NCBI RefSeq assembly: GCF_000400715.1
Contig: NZ_KE007347.1
Location: forward strand, 1,772,582 to 1,836,581
Reading direction: 5' to 3'
DNA from: Acinetobacter genomosp. 15BJ
GTDB lineage: Bacteria > Pseudomonadota > Gammaproteobacteria > Pseudomonadales > Moraxellaceae
DNA: 64,000 bases
The position numbers and the translations under genes were made by a program. Below, piece by piece: positions 10,544 through 20,385 of the stretch. Positions within the stretch are counted from its first letter, which is position 1, and the number at the start of each line of letters is the position of its first letter. The notes beneath the pieces are model-generated. The model saw only the letters and a list, made by a program, of their open reading frames with translations. It did no database searches and had not been told where the DNA came from.

Positions 10544-11824
10544 TTAAGCCGTCATCATCTTTTTCCACTGCTGATAGGCAGCGCGCATCCCTGTTTCAGC
10601 ACTGACATCGCTCTTTAAGCCATCTTCAGTTTTGACTTCACCTGGCAGGCCACGATTGAGCATGATCCACAGGTCATTACCTGCATTGGCACCATGTTGT
10701 ACACGTTCCCACGCTTCTGAATCATCTGGCGTACCAAAACCAAATGGGCCTTGGAAATGTTCATGCAGACGTAAGCGATATTGGTTGGCAATTTGTGGAC
10801 CACCATCCATAGTAATTACAGAATGATGAATCTCAGTTTCATTAACTGAAATCGGCTGCATCACGCGGAAGAACGCCATTGAACAAGCAATGTTCGGGAA
10901 CAGGTTCAGGTTGAAACCAGAACCACCCACAGCACGGACCATACGACGCACTTCCAGTTCTTCATGCCCTTCATCTCGCAAGGCTTGGGCAAGGTCTTCA
11001 AAACGTTCCTGAATTGGACGCTCCATTAACTCTTCATCCAAATCAACCAATTCAGGAATCATCACCATGACACTGTGACCATTGCCTAAGTCTTCGACAT
11101 AGCCCGGCTGATTTTCAAAGTTAAACAGTTCTTCAGTTTTTTCATCGACTGAACTTAAGAATGACTTGTGCACCAATGGGAAGTGGTAAGCATCCGTAGT
11201 ATTTTCCAATTGGATTTTCCAGTTACCTGGAAAGCGGAAACGATGCTCACCCAACACCTTGATCGGATAACCTGCACCTTGTTTCATAAACAAGTCGATC
11301 CATTTTTTCGCAGCACCCAAGAAATCATCTAAAGGTTCAATGTCTTGTTTAAAGGTGGCGAAAATCATGCCGTTGTATTCTTCAACCCGTAAGCTGATCA
11401 ATGGAAACTCTGACTTATCCAGACATTCGCCGTAGCTTTCAGGTGAAGGTACACCACGTAATGAACCATCTAATGCATAGCTCCAGCCATGGTATGGACA
11501 AACAAAACTGTTGGTTTTACCTTTTTTATGTTCACACACTGTTGCAGCACGATGGCGACAACGGTTCAGCAAGACATGCACTTTCTTCTTGCGATCACGC
11601 ACCACCACCACAGGTTGCTTACCAATATTGATGGTTTTATAGCTGCCTGCATCTGGGATTTCGCTGGCATGCGCCACCCAGACCCACGTGCTGTAATAAA
11701 TCTTTTCCATCTCATCTTCGAAGATTTTTTCATCTTTATACAATGAGGTATGGGCACGATCACTTTGCACTAAGCTACTGTAATCCATCTCAATATTCTG
11801 CATTGGAATAATATTACTGTTCAT
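10544..11824 (-). CDS. iacC: Rieske dioxygenase alpha subunit
   Basis: About 426 residues. The Rieske 2Fe-2S ligands are seen as CRHRAATVCEH followed by CPYHGWSY. The catalytic domain carries the mononuclear iron site (ENTTDAYHFPLVHKSF). ATG at 11824 (MNSNII) is favoured by AGGA 8-9 nt upstream; the ATG at 11851 has no ribosome site and touches the preceding gene's stop. With IacD and IacF it forms the three-component oxygenase of indole-acetate degradation, a route that ends at catechol in characterised strains. Confidence 0.9.
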   Translation of the reverse strand: MNSNIIPMQNIEMDYSSLVQSDRAHTSLYKDEKIFEDEMEKIYYSTWVWVAHASEIPDAGSYKTINIGKQPVVVVRDRKKKVHVLLNRCRHRAATVCEHKKGKTNSFVCPYHGWSYALDGSLRGVPSPESYGECLDKSEFPLISLRVEEYNGMIFATFKQDIEPLDDFLGAAKKWIDLFMKQGAGYPIKVLGEHRFRFPGNWKIQLENTTDAYHFPLVHKSFLSSVDEKTEELFNFENQPGYVEDLGNGHSVMVMIPELVDLDEELMERPIQERFEDLAQALRDEGHEELEVRRMVRAVGGSGFNLNLFPNIACSMAFFRVMQPISVNETEIHHSVITMDGGPQIANQYRLRLHEHFQGPFGFGTPDDSEAWERVQHGANAGNDLWIMLNRGLPGEVKTEDGLKSDVSAETGMRAAYQQWKKMMTA

Positions 11825-11854
11825 ATCCACGATCCTTTTCGGTCTATCCATTAG

Positions 11855-12379
11855 TTACTGAGACGGCACTGGCAATGTGGCTGTGCTGTCCCAGTGAGAT
11901 ACGGGGCGACTGAAAATATTCTCAGTCTGAAAATGTTTGATCTTCCAACGTCCATCCTGTTGCTGTTTAAACTGCACTGTGAGTTTGGCGGCATTTAAAT
12001 GGCTACGCCCATCACGGAAAGTTGAGGTCTGCAACATCAACCAACTGGCATTGGCTTGATCAACTTCGATATAAATTTGTTCGGAACTGACAAAATGCGC
12101 ATTCATGACAAAATGCGATTGCTGTTGGGTATAACTTTTAAACATGTCATAAATCGCTTGCCAAGACGCATAACGACCAAAAGACTGGGCATATTTCTCA
12201 CCAATCCCTTCCCAAATGCTGTCCTGATCAAATAAGCCCATCAATTCATGCAGGTCGGTATTGGCATTCAAGGCGTCACAAATTTCCATATAACGGTTAA
12301 TACAATTACGGATTGCATTTTGAGCTTCGAGCTGTTGCAAGCGTTGTAACAAAACCGTTAAATCCATTGGCTCATTCAT
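11855..12379 (-). CDS. iacI: SnoaL/NTF2-like protein of the iac operon
   Basis: About 174 residues in the SnoaL/NTF2 fold: an N-terminal helix (LEAQNAIRNCINRYM), then FDQDSIWEGIGE and the C-terminal sheet ending GRWKIKHFQTENIF. Characterised iac clusters contain a protein of this kind (IacI) of uncertain catalytic role; a dehydratase or isomerase has been suggested for the fold. ATG at 12379 is preferred because AAGG lies 9 nt upstream; the ATG at 12388 overlaps that site. No separate iacB gene fits between iacA and this gene, so the symbol is tentative. Confidence 0.7.
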   Translation of the reverse strand: MNEPMDLTVLLQRLQQLEAQNAIRNCINRYMEICDALNANTDLHELMGLFDQDSIWEGIGEKYAQSFGRYASWQAIYDMFKSYTQQQSHFVMNAHFVSSEQIYIEVDQANASWLMLQTSTFRDGRSHLNAAKLTVQFKQQQDGRWKIKHFQTENIFSRPVSHWDSTATLPVPSQ

Positions 12380-12420
12380 GTCATTCATCCTTGTTGCCGC
12401 ACGAGTTGAAAAAATCTGGC

Positions 12421-13557
12421 TTATAAATAACCGGGTGCTGGCTTCATACCGAAGCTGACCAGTCCTGCATTTTGCAAAGTGGCATCCCCCATAAAGGCAT
12501 GCTGCGTCACCACATTGGTGTCATTGACAAAGCGGCTAAACGGGTTATGGGTATAGATGGCGGTCATGCCTGCCAGCATCTGAATTTTGCGGGTCACACG
12601 TGCACAAACCCGCGCCACATGGGTACAAGACAGACGCATATCACTGATCTGTTCTGCGCTTGGGGTACGTCCTGCAACGACTTCATTCCAGACGATTTGC
12701 ATGGTGTCGTAGAACCACACGCGCGCTGCCTTAAACTCGGCTTCAGCTTGAGCAAATTCATATTGGGTCACAGGACGGTTGGCAATTTCAGCACCGCCAG
12801 TAATTGAAGACTTGCCCGGTGCCAGTTTTTGAAATTCTTCGATCGCTGCGGCAGCTACACCAATCCCTACCACCGTTAACACTTGAGTGGCTAAAGACAG
12901 TGATGGATATTTAAAAAATGGCTCAGGTAACTTGGATGGTTCACCGCGGACAAAGGTCCATTCCTTTGCCACCAACACCTCTTTCACCACCAGATCATGG
13001 CTACCTGTGCCTTTCAAGCCGACAGTATCCCAAGTCATATCGATTTGTGCTTTATTGGCTGGCATCACCGCCATGCGCGGTAAACCTTGTGCTTCATTGT
13101 CCTTTTGTGGAGAAATGCCGACACCAACAATGTCAGCGCCCATACAGCCACTGGAAAACTTCCAGCGTCCGCTCACCACAACACCCTCATCAGTTATCTC
13201 AGCGGGTTGTGGTGGGAAAATTCCGCCTGCAAATACGATGTCAGGACTGTCTTTATACAGTTGTGCAAGGGTTGCTTCTGGCAAACTGCCCAAATAGGCT
13301 GGACTCATACCAAAACTTGCGACCCAACCCACGGAACCATCGGCTTTGGACAGTTGCTCGATCAATTCACAAAACTGTTTTGGTGACCATTCATTGCCGC
13401 CAAAACGTTTAGGAACTAAAGCACGATAAACACCAATCTGTTTAAGTTTCTCGATAATGTCCTGACTGACATACGCTTGGTTATCGAATTCTCCCGTACA
13501 GGCACGTTCACGAATTTCCTGACATAAACGCTGTAATTCCGTTGTGGTTGTGTCCAT
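12421..13557 (-). CDS. iacA: Flavin-dependent monooxygenase, acyl-CoA-dehydrogenase fold
   Basis: About 378 residues with an acyl-CoA-dehydrogenase-like fold (LVPKRFGGNEWSP, ADGSVGWVASFGMSPAYLG, a mid beta domain with SGRWKFSSGC) and the C-terminal four-helix domain. It belongs with the HpaH/HsaA group D monooxygenases that use reduced flavin from a separate reductase, here IacG. In characterised strains IacA performs the first oxidation of indole-3-acetate. ATG at 13557 (MDTTTTE) has AAAGGA at good spacing; the upstream ATG at 13587 does not. Confidence 0.88.
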   Translation of the reverse strand: MDTTTTELQRLCQEIRERACTGEFDNQAYVSQDIIEKLKQIGVYRALVPKRFGGNEWSPKQFCELIEQLSKADGSVGWVASFGMSPAYLGSLPEATLAQLYKDSPDIVFAGGIFPPQPAEITDEGVVVSGRWKFSSGCMGADIVGVGISPQKDNEAQGLPRMAVMPANKAQIDMTWDTVGLKGTGSHDLVVKEVLVAKEWTFVRGEPSKLPEPFFKYPSLSLATQVLTVVGIGVAAAAIEEFQKLAPGKSSITGGAEIANRPVTQYEFAQAEAEFKAARVWFYDTMQIVWNEVVAGRTPSAEQISDMRLSCTHVARVCARVTRKIQMLAGMTAIYTHNPFSRFVNDTNVVTQHAFMGDATLQNAGLVSFGMKPAPGYL

Positions 13558-13605
13558 CACAAATTCCTTTATCGATAAGTTATTCATTCCCTCATTCCTT
13601 TTCGG

Positions 13606-14718
13606 TTATTGCGCCGCACTCACGATATATTTCGCAACAGCACATAAATATTCATCGGCATTGTGTTTCGCTACGATTTGTAAGCCCACAGGTAATCCTT
13701 CACTGCTTTGCAGTGGGATTGAAATCGCAGGGTGTCCAGAAAGGTTAAATGGTCGAACCAGACCGGTAAGATTTAAAAAAGCCACGGTGTTTTCAGCATC
13801 GGCAACTTTAGGTGGAAACTGCGGTAAGGTCGGCAAAATCAAGACATCGTATTGATCTAATAAGGCATCAATCTCGGCAGTAAAACGTACTTTCACCTGC
13901 TCAGCCTGTTCGACCTGTGCCAAAGTGGTCTCTGCTGCTTTGAGTAAGCGGGCATTGACATCGGCACCCAATAAACCCGTTTCAGTCAACTCGGCATAGG
14001 CCTGCCAGTTTTCATAATTGATGATCTGCATACCTGCATCAAAAGCAGCTTCAAAGCTTTCAGCCGTTACATGGATTGGTTTCAGATCAGCCTGAGCAAG
14101 ATAGTGTTGAATAGACGCAATCACGGTAGAGTCCGCATCTACATCCAACCAAGCCAGTTTCGGTGCCTGAGTTAATTCGGTGGATTGATGGAAAGTTGGA
14201 TCAATGATTTGCATGGCGGTTTCAATCATGTCGACTGAATTTGCAAAAGGGCCAACACAATCTAATGAACTTGTTGCTGGATGTACGCCTGTACGGCTGA
14301 CACGGCCAAAGGTCGGTTTTAAACCATAAACGCCGCAACATGCTGCAGGCATACGAATGGAACCGCCAGTATCGGTGCCTAAAGTGAAATCCGCCAGACC
14401 TGCTGCAACCGCAGCTGCTGAACCACTTGAAGAGCCACCCGGAATCAGTTCAGGATATTTCGGATTTATGGCCGTACCAAAAACATGGTTAATGCCTGTG
14501 ATCCCAAAAGCCAGTTCGTGCAGATTGGTCTTTGCAATAATTTGACAATCAGCAGCGAGCACACGATCCACCACGTCCGCGTTTGTGCTTGCAGGTTGGC
14601 TGTGCATTAAAGCTTTGCTACCTGCCATGGTCTTCATGCCTTGAATATCGATGGAATCCTTGACCATCACTTTCAAAACACCTGTACCTTTTTGTACCTC
14701 TTGTACAACAATATTCAT
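13606..14718 (-). CDS. iacH: Amidase-signature protein, first gene of iac operon
   Basis: 370 residues with the amidase signature triad: Lys in VKDSID near residue 20, and the Ser pair in GGSSSGSAAAVAAG and TDTGGSIRMPAACCG near residues 95-125. It is shorter than typical 450-500-residue amidases, mainly at the N-terminus, as is common in this subgroup. In iac clusters the amidase is encoded with the pathway but its substrate is not certain; an indole-acetamide or ring-opened amide is plausible. It is the promoter-proximal gene, divergent from iacR. Confidence 0.83.
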   Translation of the reverse strand: MNIVVQEVQKGTGVLKVMVKDSIDIQGMKTMAGSKALMHSQPASTNADVVDRVLAADCQIIAKTNLHELAFGITGINHVFGTAINPKYPELIPGGSSSGSAAAVAAGLADFTLGTDTGGSIRMPAACCGVYGLKPTFGRVSRTGVHPATSSLDCVGPFANSVDMIETAMQIIDPTFHQSTELTQAPKLAWLDVDADSTVIASIQHYLAQADLKPIHVTAESFEAAFDAGMQIINYENWQAYAELTETGLLGADVNARLLKAAETTLAQVEQAEQVKVRFTAEIDALLDQYDVLILPTLPQFPPKVADAENTVAFLNLTGLVRPFNLSGHPAISIPLQSSEGLPVGLQIVAKHNADEYLCAVAKYIVSAAQ

Positions 14719-14750
14719 TCACTTTTCCATGTATTTTTATACTTAATACA

Positions 14751-14779
14751 AATATCGGAAAAAGTAATGTAATTGTCAA
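14751..14779 (-). promoter_or_regulatory. Promoter for the iac operon
   Basis: On the minus strand, -35 TTGACA (14774-14779) is followed after exactly 17 bp by GATATT (14751-14756). It lies 33 bp from the iacH start, within the 148-bp iacH-iacR gap. IacR is expected to bind here; short near-palindromic AT stretches are present but no single clear operator stands out. Confidence 0.65.
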
Positions 14780-14866
14780 GTATTTTTCGATACGAAGAAT
14801 CAAGAAAATGTTTCTAATTTTTGTATAATGCTGAATGTCCATTTTTATAAAAGTAATGAATTGGCT

Positions 14867-15334
14867 ATGCTTACTCATTTAGAACAATTTCTACCCAACA
14901 ATGAACCGAGCAGCTTACAGAGCTATCCTTTTTTCTGGATCTCGCAGGTGAATGGTAAATACACACAGCTTATTGAAAAATCTATTAAAAAATTAGGTAT
15001 TGATAATACTCGTCGTAAAATTATTTTAAGTACCAATGCGCTCGAACAAGCCAGTATTACCGAGATTGCCAACCTCTCTACCCTCAAGCTGACCACGGCA
15101 ACCAAAGCCATTTACCGTCTGGTTGAAGATGATATTGTGCAAGTATTCTCATCTGAATCAGATGAACGTATTTCAATGGTGAAACTGACCAATAAAGGTA
15201 AAGAAATGGTTGAACAAATTAATCAAATCAGTCAGGTTACTTTATCTGGGATTCTAAATGCCTTTGATGATGCTGAACTGCATCAGCTTAATGGACAATT
15301 GAAAAAGCTGTTTGATTTAATGCCCTCAAGCTAA
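14867..15334 (+). CDS. iacR: MarR-family regulator of the iac operon
   Basis: 155 residues with the MarR winged-helix order: ILSTNALEQASITEIANLS, TTATKAIYRLVEDDIVQ, a basic wing (SSESDERISMVKLTNKG), and a C-terminal dimer helix. The ATG at 14828 is rejected because it overlaps a TATAAT -10 box at 14823-14828, so transcription must begin after it. ATG at 14867 is the next in frame. The divergent position from iacH matches known iac clusters, where IacR represses until indole-acetate or a product is bound. Confidence 0.8.
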   Translation: MLTHLEQFLPNNEPSSLQSYPFFWISQVNGKYTQLIEKSIKKLGIDNTRRKIILSTNALEQASITEIANLSTLKLTTATKAIYRLVEDDIVQVFSSESDERISMVKLTNKGKEMVEQINQISQVTLSGILNAFDDAELHQLNGQLKKLFDLMPSS

Positions 15335-15391
15335 AGCAACGACAAAAGCCCATGTCTATGCAGAGATGGGCAAAAATTCGGACCAAGCTGA

Positions 15392-16381
15392 TTACTGATT
15401 TAAAATATTAAACGGCGGTTTAAGCTGATTTACAGCAATCCGATCTGAAAAGGTCTGCAAAACTTGCTGTTTATAGGCCGGAATATCGATCTGCTGATAA
15501 TCATAAAAACCCTGCTGCTCACGTAGGCCATTGCGTTGCTGTCGCATATTCTCGGCAATAATTTCAGGCGTGCGATAGCGCTCGCCTAGCTCCTTTTGTA
15601 AATATTGCGAGGCATAATACAAAATATCACCACCGCCCCAGTCAATAAATTCTAATAAACCCAATACCGAAAAACGCAAACCAAAACCCGTCCGAATCGC
15701 GATATCGATATCTTCTGCTGAGGCCACACCTTCTTCCACCATCCGTGCCGCTTCGTTCATTGCCAAGGCTTGAATCCGTGGCACGATATAGCCTGCTTTG
15801 GCATGACAAACCACAGGTACTTTTCCAATCAGCTGTAAAAAGCTTTTCATTTGCGCTACAACATCCGCTGAAGTTTGCTCTGAACGACTTAACTCAACTA
15901 AGGGAATGAGATAGGCAGGATTGAGCCAGTGCGCATTCACCACCCGTTCTGGATGAGAAATCATTTGCGCAATATCCGTGACCAGAAAGGTTGAGGTGGT
16001 CGAAGCGACAATACAGGTGGGGGTAATATATTGATCCAGCCAAGTAAAAATATCTTCTTTGGCTTGCCTGACCTCGGGTACAGCTTCCATAACAAGATCA
16101 CAGTGGGCTAAGACTGATATTGAAGCCGTGCGACTTAAAACCTTAACCTGATCCAAAATAAAAGCTGTTTGTTCAGATTGAATAAACTGGATACTTTCCA
16201 GCAATTGCAATTCTTGTTTTAAGTCGGTTTGGATCTGAGCCTGATATTGAGCAAACTCAGACTCCGTGCGTTGTCTGGCATCAATTAAGGACACTTTGAG
16301 TCCCGCATAGGCAAAGGCAATGGCGATTGCCTTCCCCATCCGTCCAGCGCCGAGTACAGCCACCTGTTGAATTGGGTTCAT
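15392..16381 (-). CDS. 3-hydroxyacyl-CoA dehydrogenase-family NAD oxidoreductase
   Basis: About 329 residues. The Rossmann motif VLGAGRMGKAIA is at residues 8-19, and MEAVPEV...KEDIF and TSTFLVTDIA are typical HAD-family segments. HWLNPAYLIPLVEL places the catalytic His region and the C-terminal helical domain follows. No hydratase domain is present, so it resembles stand-alone enzymes such as carnitine or hydroxybutyrate dehydrogenases. ATG at 16381 begins one base after the stop of the upstream opine-dehydrogenase-like gene, indicating translational coupling. Substrate unknown. Confidence 0.8.
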   Translation of the reverse strand: MNPIQQVAVLGAGRMGKAIAIAFAYAGLKVSLIDARQRTESEFAQYQAQIQTDLKQELQLLESIQFIQSEQTAFILDQVKVLSRTASISVLAHCDLVMEAVPEVRQAKEDIFTWLDQYITPTCIVASTTSTFLVTDIAQMISHPERVVNAHWLNPAYLIPLVELSRSEQTSADVVAQMKSFLQLIGKVPVVCHAKAGYIVPRIQALAMNEAARMVEEGVASAEDIDIAIRTGFGLRFSVLGLLEFIDWGGGDILYYASQYLQKELGERYRTPEIIAENMRQQRNGLREQQGFYDYQQIDIPAYKQQVLQTFSDRIAVNQLKPPFNILNQ

Positions 16382-16382
16382 C

Positions 16383-17489
16383 TTAGACTCCTTGCTGCAA
16401 CATTGCTTGCAACTCAGCTTTGCTTTTCTCTGCCAATCCCAGACTCTCAAGAGTCCGCCCGTCCTGATACAAATCCTTGCCTGTCACCGCAGACGCAATA
16501 TTCAGTAGCCCTTCTGCTACAGGTGTCACGACCCCTGCCCAACGCCCAACCGAGACCAGAAAGGATAGCCCCAGACGTGTATCTTCCAGCATGTAACGAT
16601 GTGTCTGTAGATCAATGTCTTCACGCCAATCGCCACTATCCGTTAAGTTGCCATGCGCGCCACGCCCATACATCCATTCATCCCCCTCACCATCTTTATT
16701 GTAATGATCGGCTAGAGGAAAATGCGGCGCAGCATAGCCAAGTGCTTCCCGAACCTGCATACGTTCCGCATCTAACTGATTGGTAACACGGCGAATTGAG
16801 GGTTGTGTGCCTTCATGATGAATATCCCAAGCCTCAAAATGTTCCAGTGGTCCAGCATTCATCAGAATCAACGGTGGATGAATAATTGGCCCTGCATTCA
16901 TCAAGGCACCGCTAAGGCTGTCTTCGATCGGCTCAACACTTGGATAAGCCTGTTTGAGAACTTGAAATGCATGTTCAGACAAAACACTTGGAAAGACACC
17001 CGTCGGTAAACGAGTCGCATAACCACTGACCACAATCTGATTGACCCCATGCTTACGAACCAAATACGGTAAGGTTCCAGTTTCCGCAAATGCCACTTGA
17101 GCAGTGTTACCTGCTTCTCGCATGGCTTTGGCAAAGATATAGCTACCAAAGGTCGCTGGTGGTAAATACACCACTTGTCCTGCTTGAAAAAACGCTGCTG
17201 CCTGCTGAGCCAAATCCTGATGCGTGGTTGCAGGCAAAGGAATAATGACCAACTCCGCATGCTGAATGGCATGTTCTAAATGATCCGAGAGATTAATCTG
17301 GCTATTTTCAAAGCCAACACTCACTGCGCGCTCACCCTGAAAATCTTTGATTTTAAGCTCGCCCGTTGCGGCAAGTTGCTGCAACGCTTCTCGATCACGA
17401 CGCCATAACACCACCTCGTGGCCTTTTTCTGCCATTTCCACCGCTGCTGCATAACATCCGTGTCCACCACCGAGTACTGTAATTTTCAT
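16383..17489 (-). CDS. Opine (octopine/nopaline-type) dehydrogenase-like protein
   Basis: About 368 residues. The N-terminus has VLGGGHGCYAAA, the glycine-rich NAD(P) motif of opine dehydrogenases. The C-terminal domain carries NAGPIIHPPLILMNAG, containing the conserved His of the octopine-dehydrogenase domain. The family joins an amino acid to a 2-oxo acid reductively, or the reverse. AGGAG is properly spaced before ATG 17489. It is in an operon with the downstream HAD-like gene and near an AraC regulator and an MFS transporter, suggesting uptake and catabolism of an opine-like or N-substituted amino acid. The substrate is inference. Confidence 0.78.
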   Translation of the reverse strand: MKITVLGGGHGCYAAAVEMAEKGHEVVLWRRDREALQQLAATGELKIKDFQGERAVSVGFENSQINLSDHLEHAIQHAELVIIPLPATTHQDLAQQAAAFFQAGQVVYLPPATFGSYIFAKAMREAGNTAQVAFAETGTLPYLVRKHGVNQIVVSGYATRLPTGVFPSVLSEHAFQVLKQAYPSVEPIEDSLSGALMNAGPIIHPPLILMNAGPLEHFEAWDIHHEGTQPSIRRVTNQLDAERMQVREALGYAAPHFPLADHYNKDGEGDEWMYGRGAHGNLTDSGDWREDIDLQTHRYMLEDTRLGLSFLVSVGRWAGVVTPVAEGLLNIASAVTGKDLYQDGRTLESLGLAEKSKAELQAMLQQGV

Positions 17490-17573
17490 GTGCGCTCCTG
17501 CTGATTGATTTGTCATTCAGCATAGAACGATCACAGTCTAAGAGCTTATCCAAATGCGCAGTGAATATTCCAT

Positions 17574-18587
17574 TTACGCACGCATTTGACTGACTGGCAC
17601 AGCATCTTTTTTTAGGGTGTACGATGGCAAGCAACCAAAGCGCTTTTTATACAGCGTCGAGAAATGCCCAAAACTTTGGATGCCATGCTCCAATAAAATA
17701 TCGGTGACGGTTTCATCTGTCTGTGCATGCTGCAAAGCCAAATGTACCCGTTCCAATCGTTGCTCACGAATATATTCCACTGGGGTTTGCTGTAAATATT
17801 GGCTAAAGCCCTTTTGCAAAGTTCGTATCGACACATCGCAATACTGACTTAAATCAGCGAGTGAAATGGCCTGCTGTACATGTTCCTGAATATATTGCTG
17901 TGCTCTTTTAATATAGCTTGGCAGCAGTTGTTGCCGTTGGGCATTCAACCTTTCTGTATAATTATTCGGAATTTTCAGCAAAATTAGCTCAATCAAATAC
18001 TGGCTAAAACTGGCTGAAATAAAGCTCCAGTTCTGAATATGATAATAGGCATGACACAGATAATTCAGCGTTTCAATGATCGCATCAAACCCTTCAGCAC
18101 TACATGATAAAGAAGGATCAAAATACAGGGGTTGCTGGCTGCGATATCCCAACATGTTAAACAATTGGGTTTCGATATCCTGTTGCGCCAGTTTTAAAAT
18201 AATATTACGACAATGCTGGTTGGTGACGATCTGCTGTCGCGTATGTGGATGAGTGACTGACATAATCCCCACAGATTGTACGATTTGTTGCTGATCAAAT
18301 CCGACCTGACATTGCCCTTCCAGTGTGATTCGAAATAAATAAAAGTCAGCACTATCTTCAATGCTAATCATCACAGGTGCACTATATTTCAGATCGTACA
18401 GTGCACCACGGCCAAAACTAAAACCATTTAATCGGGTGTTTAAAGCTTGATGTGTCTCAACATCAAAACGATGTGGGCAGAGATAGTGACTGATTCGATC
18501 TTTAATGGTCTGATAATCATCGGATTTAAATAATAACAAATCATCCAGATAATGCAGATAATCAACTTTCAACGCTGTTTGCATCAT
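17574..18587 (-). CDS. AraC-family regulator with AraC-binding-like N-domain
   Basis: 337 residues. The N-terminal 200 residues resemble the AraC_binding_2 sensor (ALNGFS-like RLNGFSFGRGAL). The C-terminal region has both HTH motifs: ISLADLSQYCDVSIRTLQKGF and the signature region VTDILLEHGIQSFGHFSTLYKKRFG. Start at 18587 (MMQTAL) is preceded by AGGAG; the longer frame starting at 18632 lacks one. It lies between the opine-dehydrogenase-like gene and the MFS gene on the same strand and is probably their local activator. Confidence 0.85.
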   Translation of the reverse strand: MMQTALKVDYLHYLDDLLLFKSDDYQTIKDRISHYLCPHRFDVETHQALNTRLNGFSFGRGALYDLKYSAPVMISIEDSADFYLFRITLEGQCQVGFDQQQIVQSVGIMSVTHPHTRQQIVTNQHCRNIILKLAQQDIETQLFNMLGYRSQQPLYFDPSLSCSAEGFDAIIETLNYLCHAYYHIQNWSFISASFSQYLIELILLKIPNNYTERLNAQRQQLLPSYIKRAQQYIQEHVQQAISLADLSQYCDVSIRTLQKGFSQYLQQTPVEYIREQRLERVHLALQHAQTDETVTDILLEHGIQSFGHFSTLYKKRFGCLPSYTLKKDAVPVSQMRA

Positions 18588-18671
18588 TTCACTCCTTTGC
18601 GATGGATTGCACTGGCAAAGCACAAAGCCCATTACAATGAATGGGCCTTACATCGTCCGTGTAACATCAAC

Positions 18672-20015
18672 TCAAGATGCATGCTCCTGCTGCATACTGT
18701 CACTAAATGCCTGACAGCCTTTTTTCAATAAGATAAAGGCCAACACACAAGAAATCGTACCCACAATCGACAGTGACATACCGACCATCAATGGATTTTC
18801 AAACACCTTATCGGTAATCAAAGCCACCAATGTAGTGCCAATTCCAACAGCAACCAGATTACTGATCAACAAGAATACCGCTGAGATTTGTGCACGTAAC
18901 TGGTTCGGTGCCAACATTTGCATAGCAGTCGTTGAAATCGGCATTGGGAATGAAGCAAAGAACATTGCAGGAACTAAAAACACCACTGATAACCATAACT
19001 CATTCACTTGAGTAAAGACCATCATCGGAATGATTAAACCCACAATCCCAATCACGCCTGTAATCATCGGCGCATCTTTACGGCCCTTTTGAATAAACCA
19101 ATCATTGAGCCAACCCGCACAAAATACGCCTAGAATATTCGCCACCAGTAACACACTACCTAGCATATAGCCTGCTTCAGTTGGCGTGAGACCAAACTTG
19201 CGCATATAGAATGCAGGCGACCAGCTGATCAGGCAATACAACGCCATTGCATAAAAAGTAAAACCTAAATAGTGACATTTGAAGGTGCGACCATGCTTTT
19301 TAATAAACTCGAAGGCATCCTTCATACTGGTCTTTTCTACTTGCCCCTGTGCATTTAGACGCTGACCTTTACGTTGTGGTTCTCTCACGGTGAGTAAAAC
19401 CAATAGACCAATAAAGACACCAGGTAACCCGACAATAATAAATGCTGCTTGCCATGCCTTAAGTGCACCAAAAACCGGAAACATGATGGTATCCATATTT
19501 TTAAGTAAACCAATCACATAGCCACCGACCAGAAAAGCGATTCCGCCGCCGACAAAAGAACCAATTGAATACACCGCAACAGCGCGTCCAAGCTTATCCT
19601 TGCTAAACATATCGCTGAACATTGAATAGGCTGCTGGAGACAAAGCAGCCTCACCTACACCCACTCCCATACGACTCAAAAATAGCTGAACAAAGTTCTT
19701 ACTCAGACCACAAAATGCCGTTGCAATACTCCAAAACACCACCCCGATGGCAATAATTTTTGGACGGGAGAATCGATCTGCCAGGTATGCCAAGGGTAGG
19801 CCCATAAAGGCATAAAACAGGGAAAAGGCCAAACCATGTAATAAACTGAATTGCGTATCTGAAATTCCCAGATCAGCCTTGATTGGCTCGATCATGAGTG
19901 CAAGTATTTGCCGATCAATAAATGAAAAGATATAAGCCAACATGCACAGTAGTACCACATACCATGCATAGAGATTTGATTGAGCTTGTTTCGGCTCAGT
20001 AGATTGCGTATCCAT
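18672..20015 (-). CDS. MFS transporter
   Basis: 447 residues with about 12 hydrophobic segments. The loop 2-3 motif LAYLADRFSRPKII and the helix-1 pattern YIFSFIDRQILALMIEPIKADLGISDTQFSLLHG place it in the MFS group that includes spinster-like and organic-anion (ACS) carriers. A central hydrophilic loop near residues 200-220 separates the two halves. It presumably imports the substrate handled by the dehydrogenases encoded downstream. Substrate unknown. Confidence 0.87.
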   Translation of the reverse strand: MDTQSTEPKQAQSNLYAWYVVLLCMLAYIFSFIDRQILALMIEPIKADLGISDTQFSLLHGLAFSLFYAFMGLPLAYLADRFSRPKIIAIGVVFWSIATAFCGLSKNFVQLFLSRMGVGVGEAALSPAAYSMFSDMFSKDKLGRAVAVYSIGSFVGGGIAFLVGGYVIGLLKNMDTIMFPVFGALKAWQAAFIIVGLPGVFIGLLVLLTVREPQRKGQRLNAQGQVEKTSMKDAFEFIKKHGRTFKCHYLGFTFYAMALYCLISWSPAFYMRKFGLTPTEAGYMLGSVLLVANILGVFCAGWLNDWFIQKGRKDAPMITGVIGIVGLIIPMMVFTQVNELWLSVVFLVPAMFFASFPMPISTTAMQMLAPNQLRAQISAVFLLISNLVAVGIGTTLVALITDKVFENPLMVGMSLSIVGTISCVLAFILLKKGCQAFSDSMQQEHAS

Positions 20016-20385
20016 TTTGCTTCCTTGTCCATGCCATTTTTCTAATGCGTCTTCTTAATGGAGACCGTGTGACCAGAATCCGTTTCTGCTCTGTCTTCAA
20101 TAAGGTAAATCATCCCTCTCTATATTTATTATTTTTACATGGAATTTTCCATAATATTTCAGGTATAAAGTTATACCTTTTTTGCGATCTTCGCGACTTA
20201 AACGTTTGGATAAATGATTGAAGACTCACTTTGATGATTTAAATATTTGATATGATAAACTTTTTAAAATTTGGCATCAAAGTATTCTTAAATCGTGAAA
20301 AATACGGATCCTTATTTTATTTTAAAATTATATTGAATTTTACATTTATTTTTGGTTTAAAATAAAGCGAGATACTCAATTTTCA
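20016..20385. other. Intergenic, 370 bp
   Basis: This AT-rich gap separates the leftward MFS operon from a rightward small gene and must hold divergent promoters. I see no RNA gene, repeat or strong terminator in it. Confidence 0.5.

Noticed and set aside
11855..12420. A separate iacB gene between iacA and iacC
   Set aside because: The remaining gaps are 41 bp or less on either side of the SnoaL-like gene, too short for another gene.
14828..14866. Upstream start for iacR at 14828
   Set aside because: The ATG lies on a TATAAT -10 box, so it cannot be in the transcript from that promoter.
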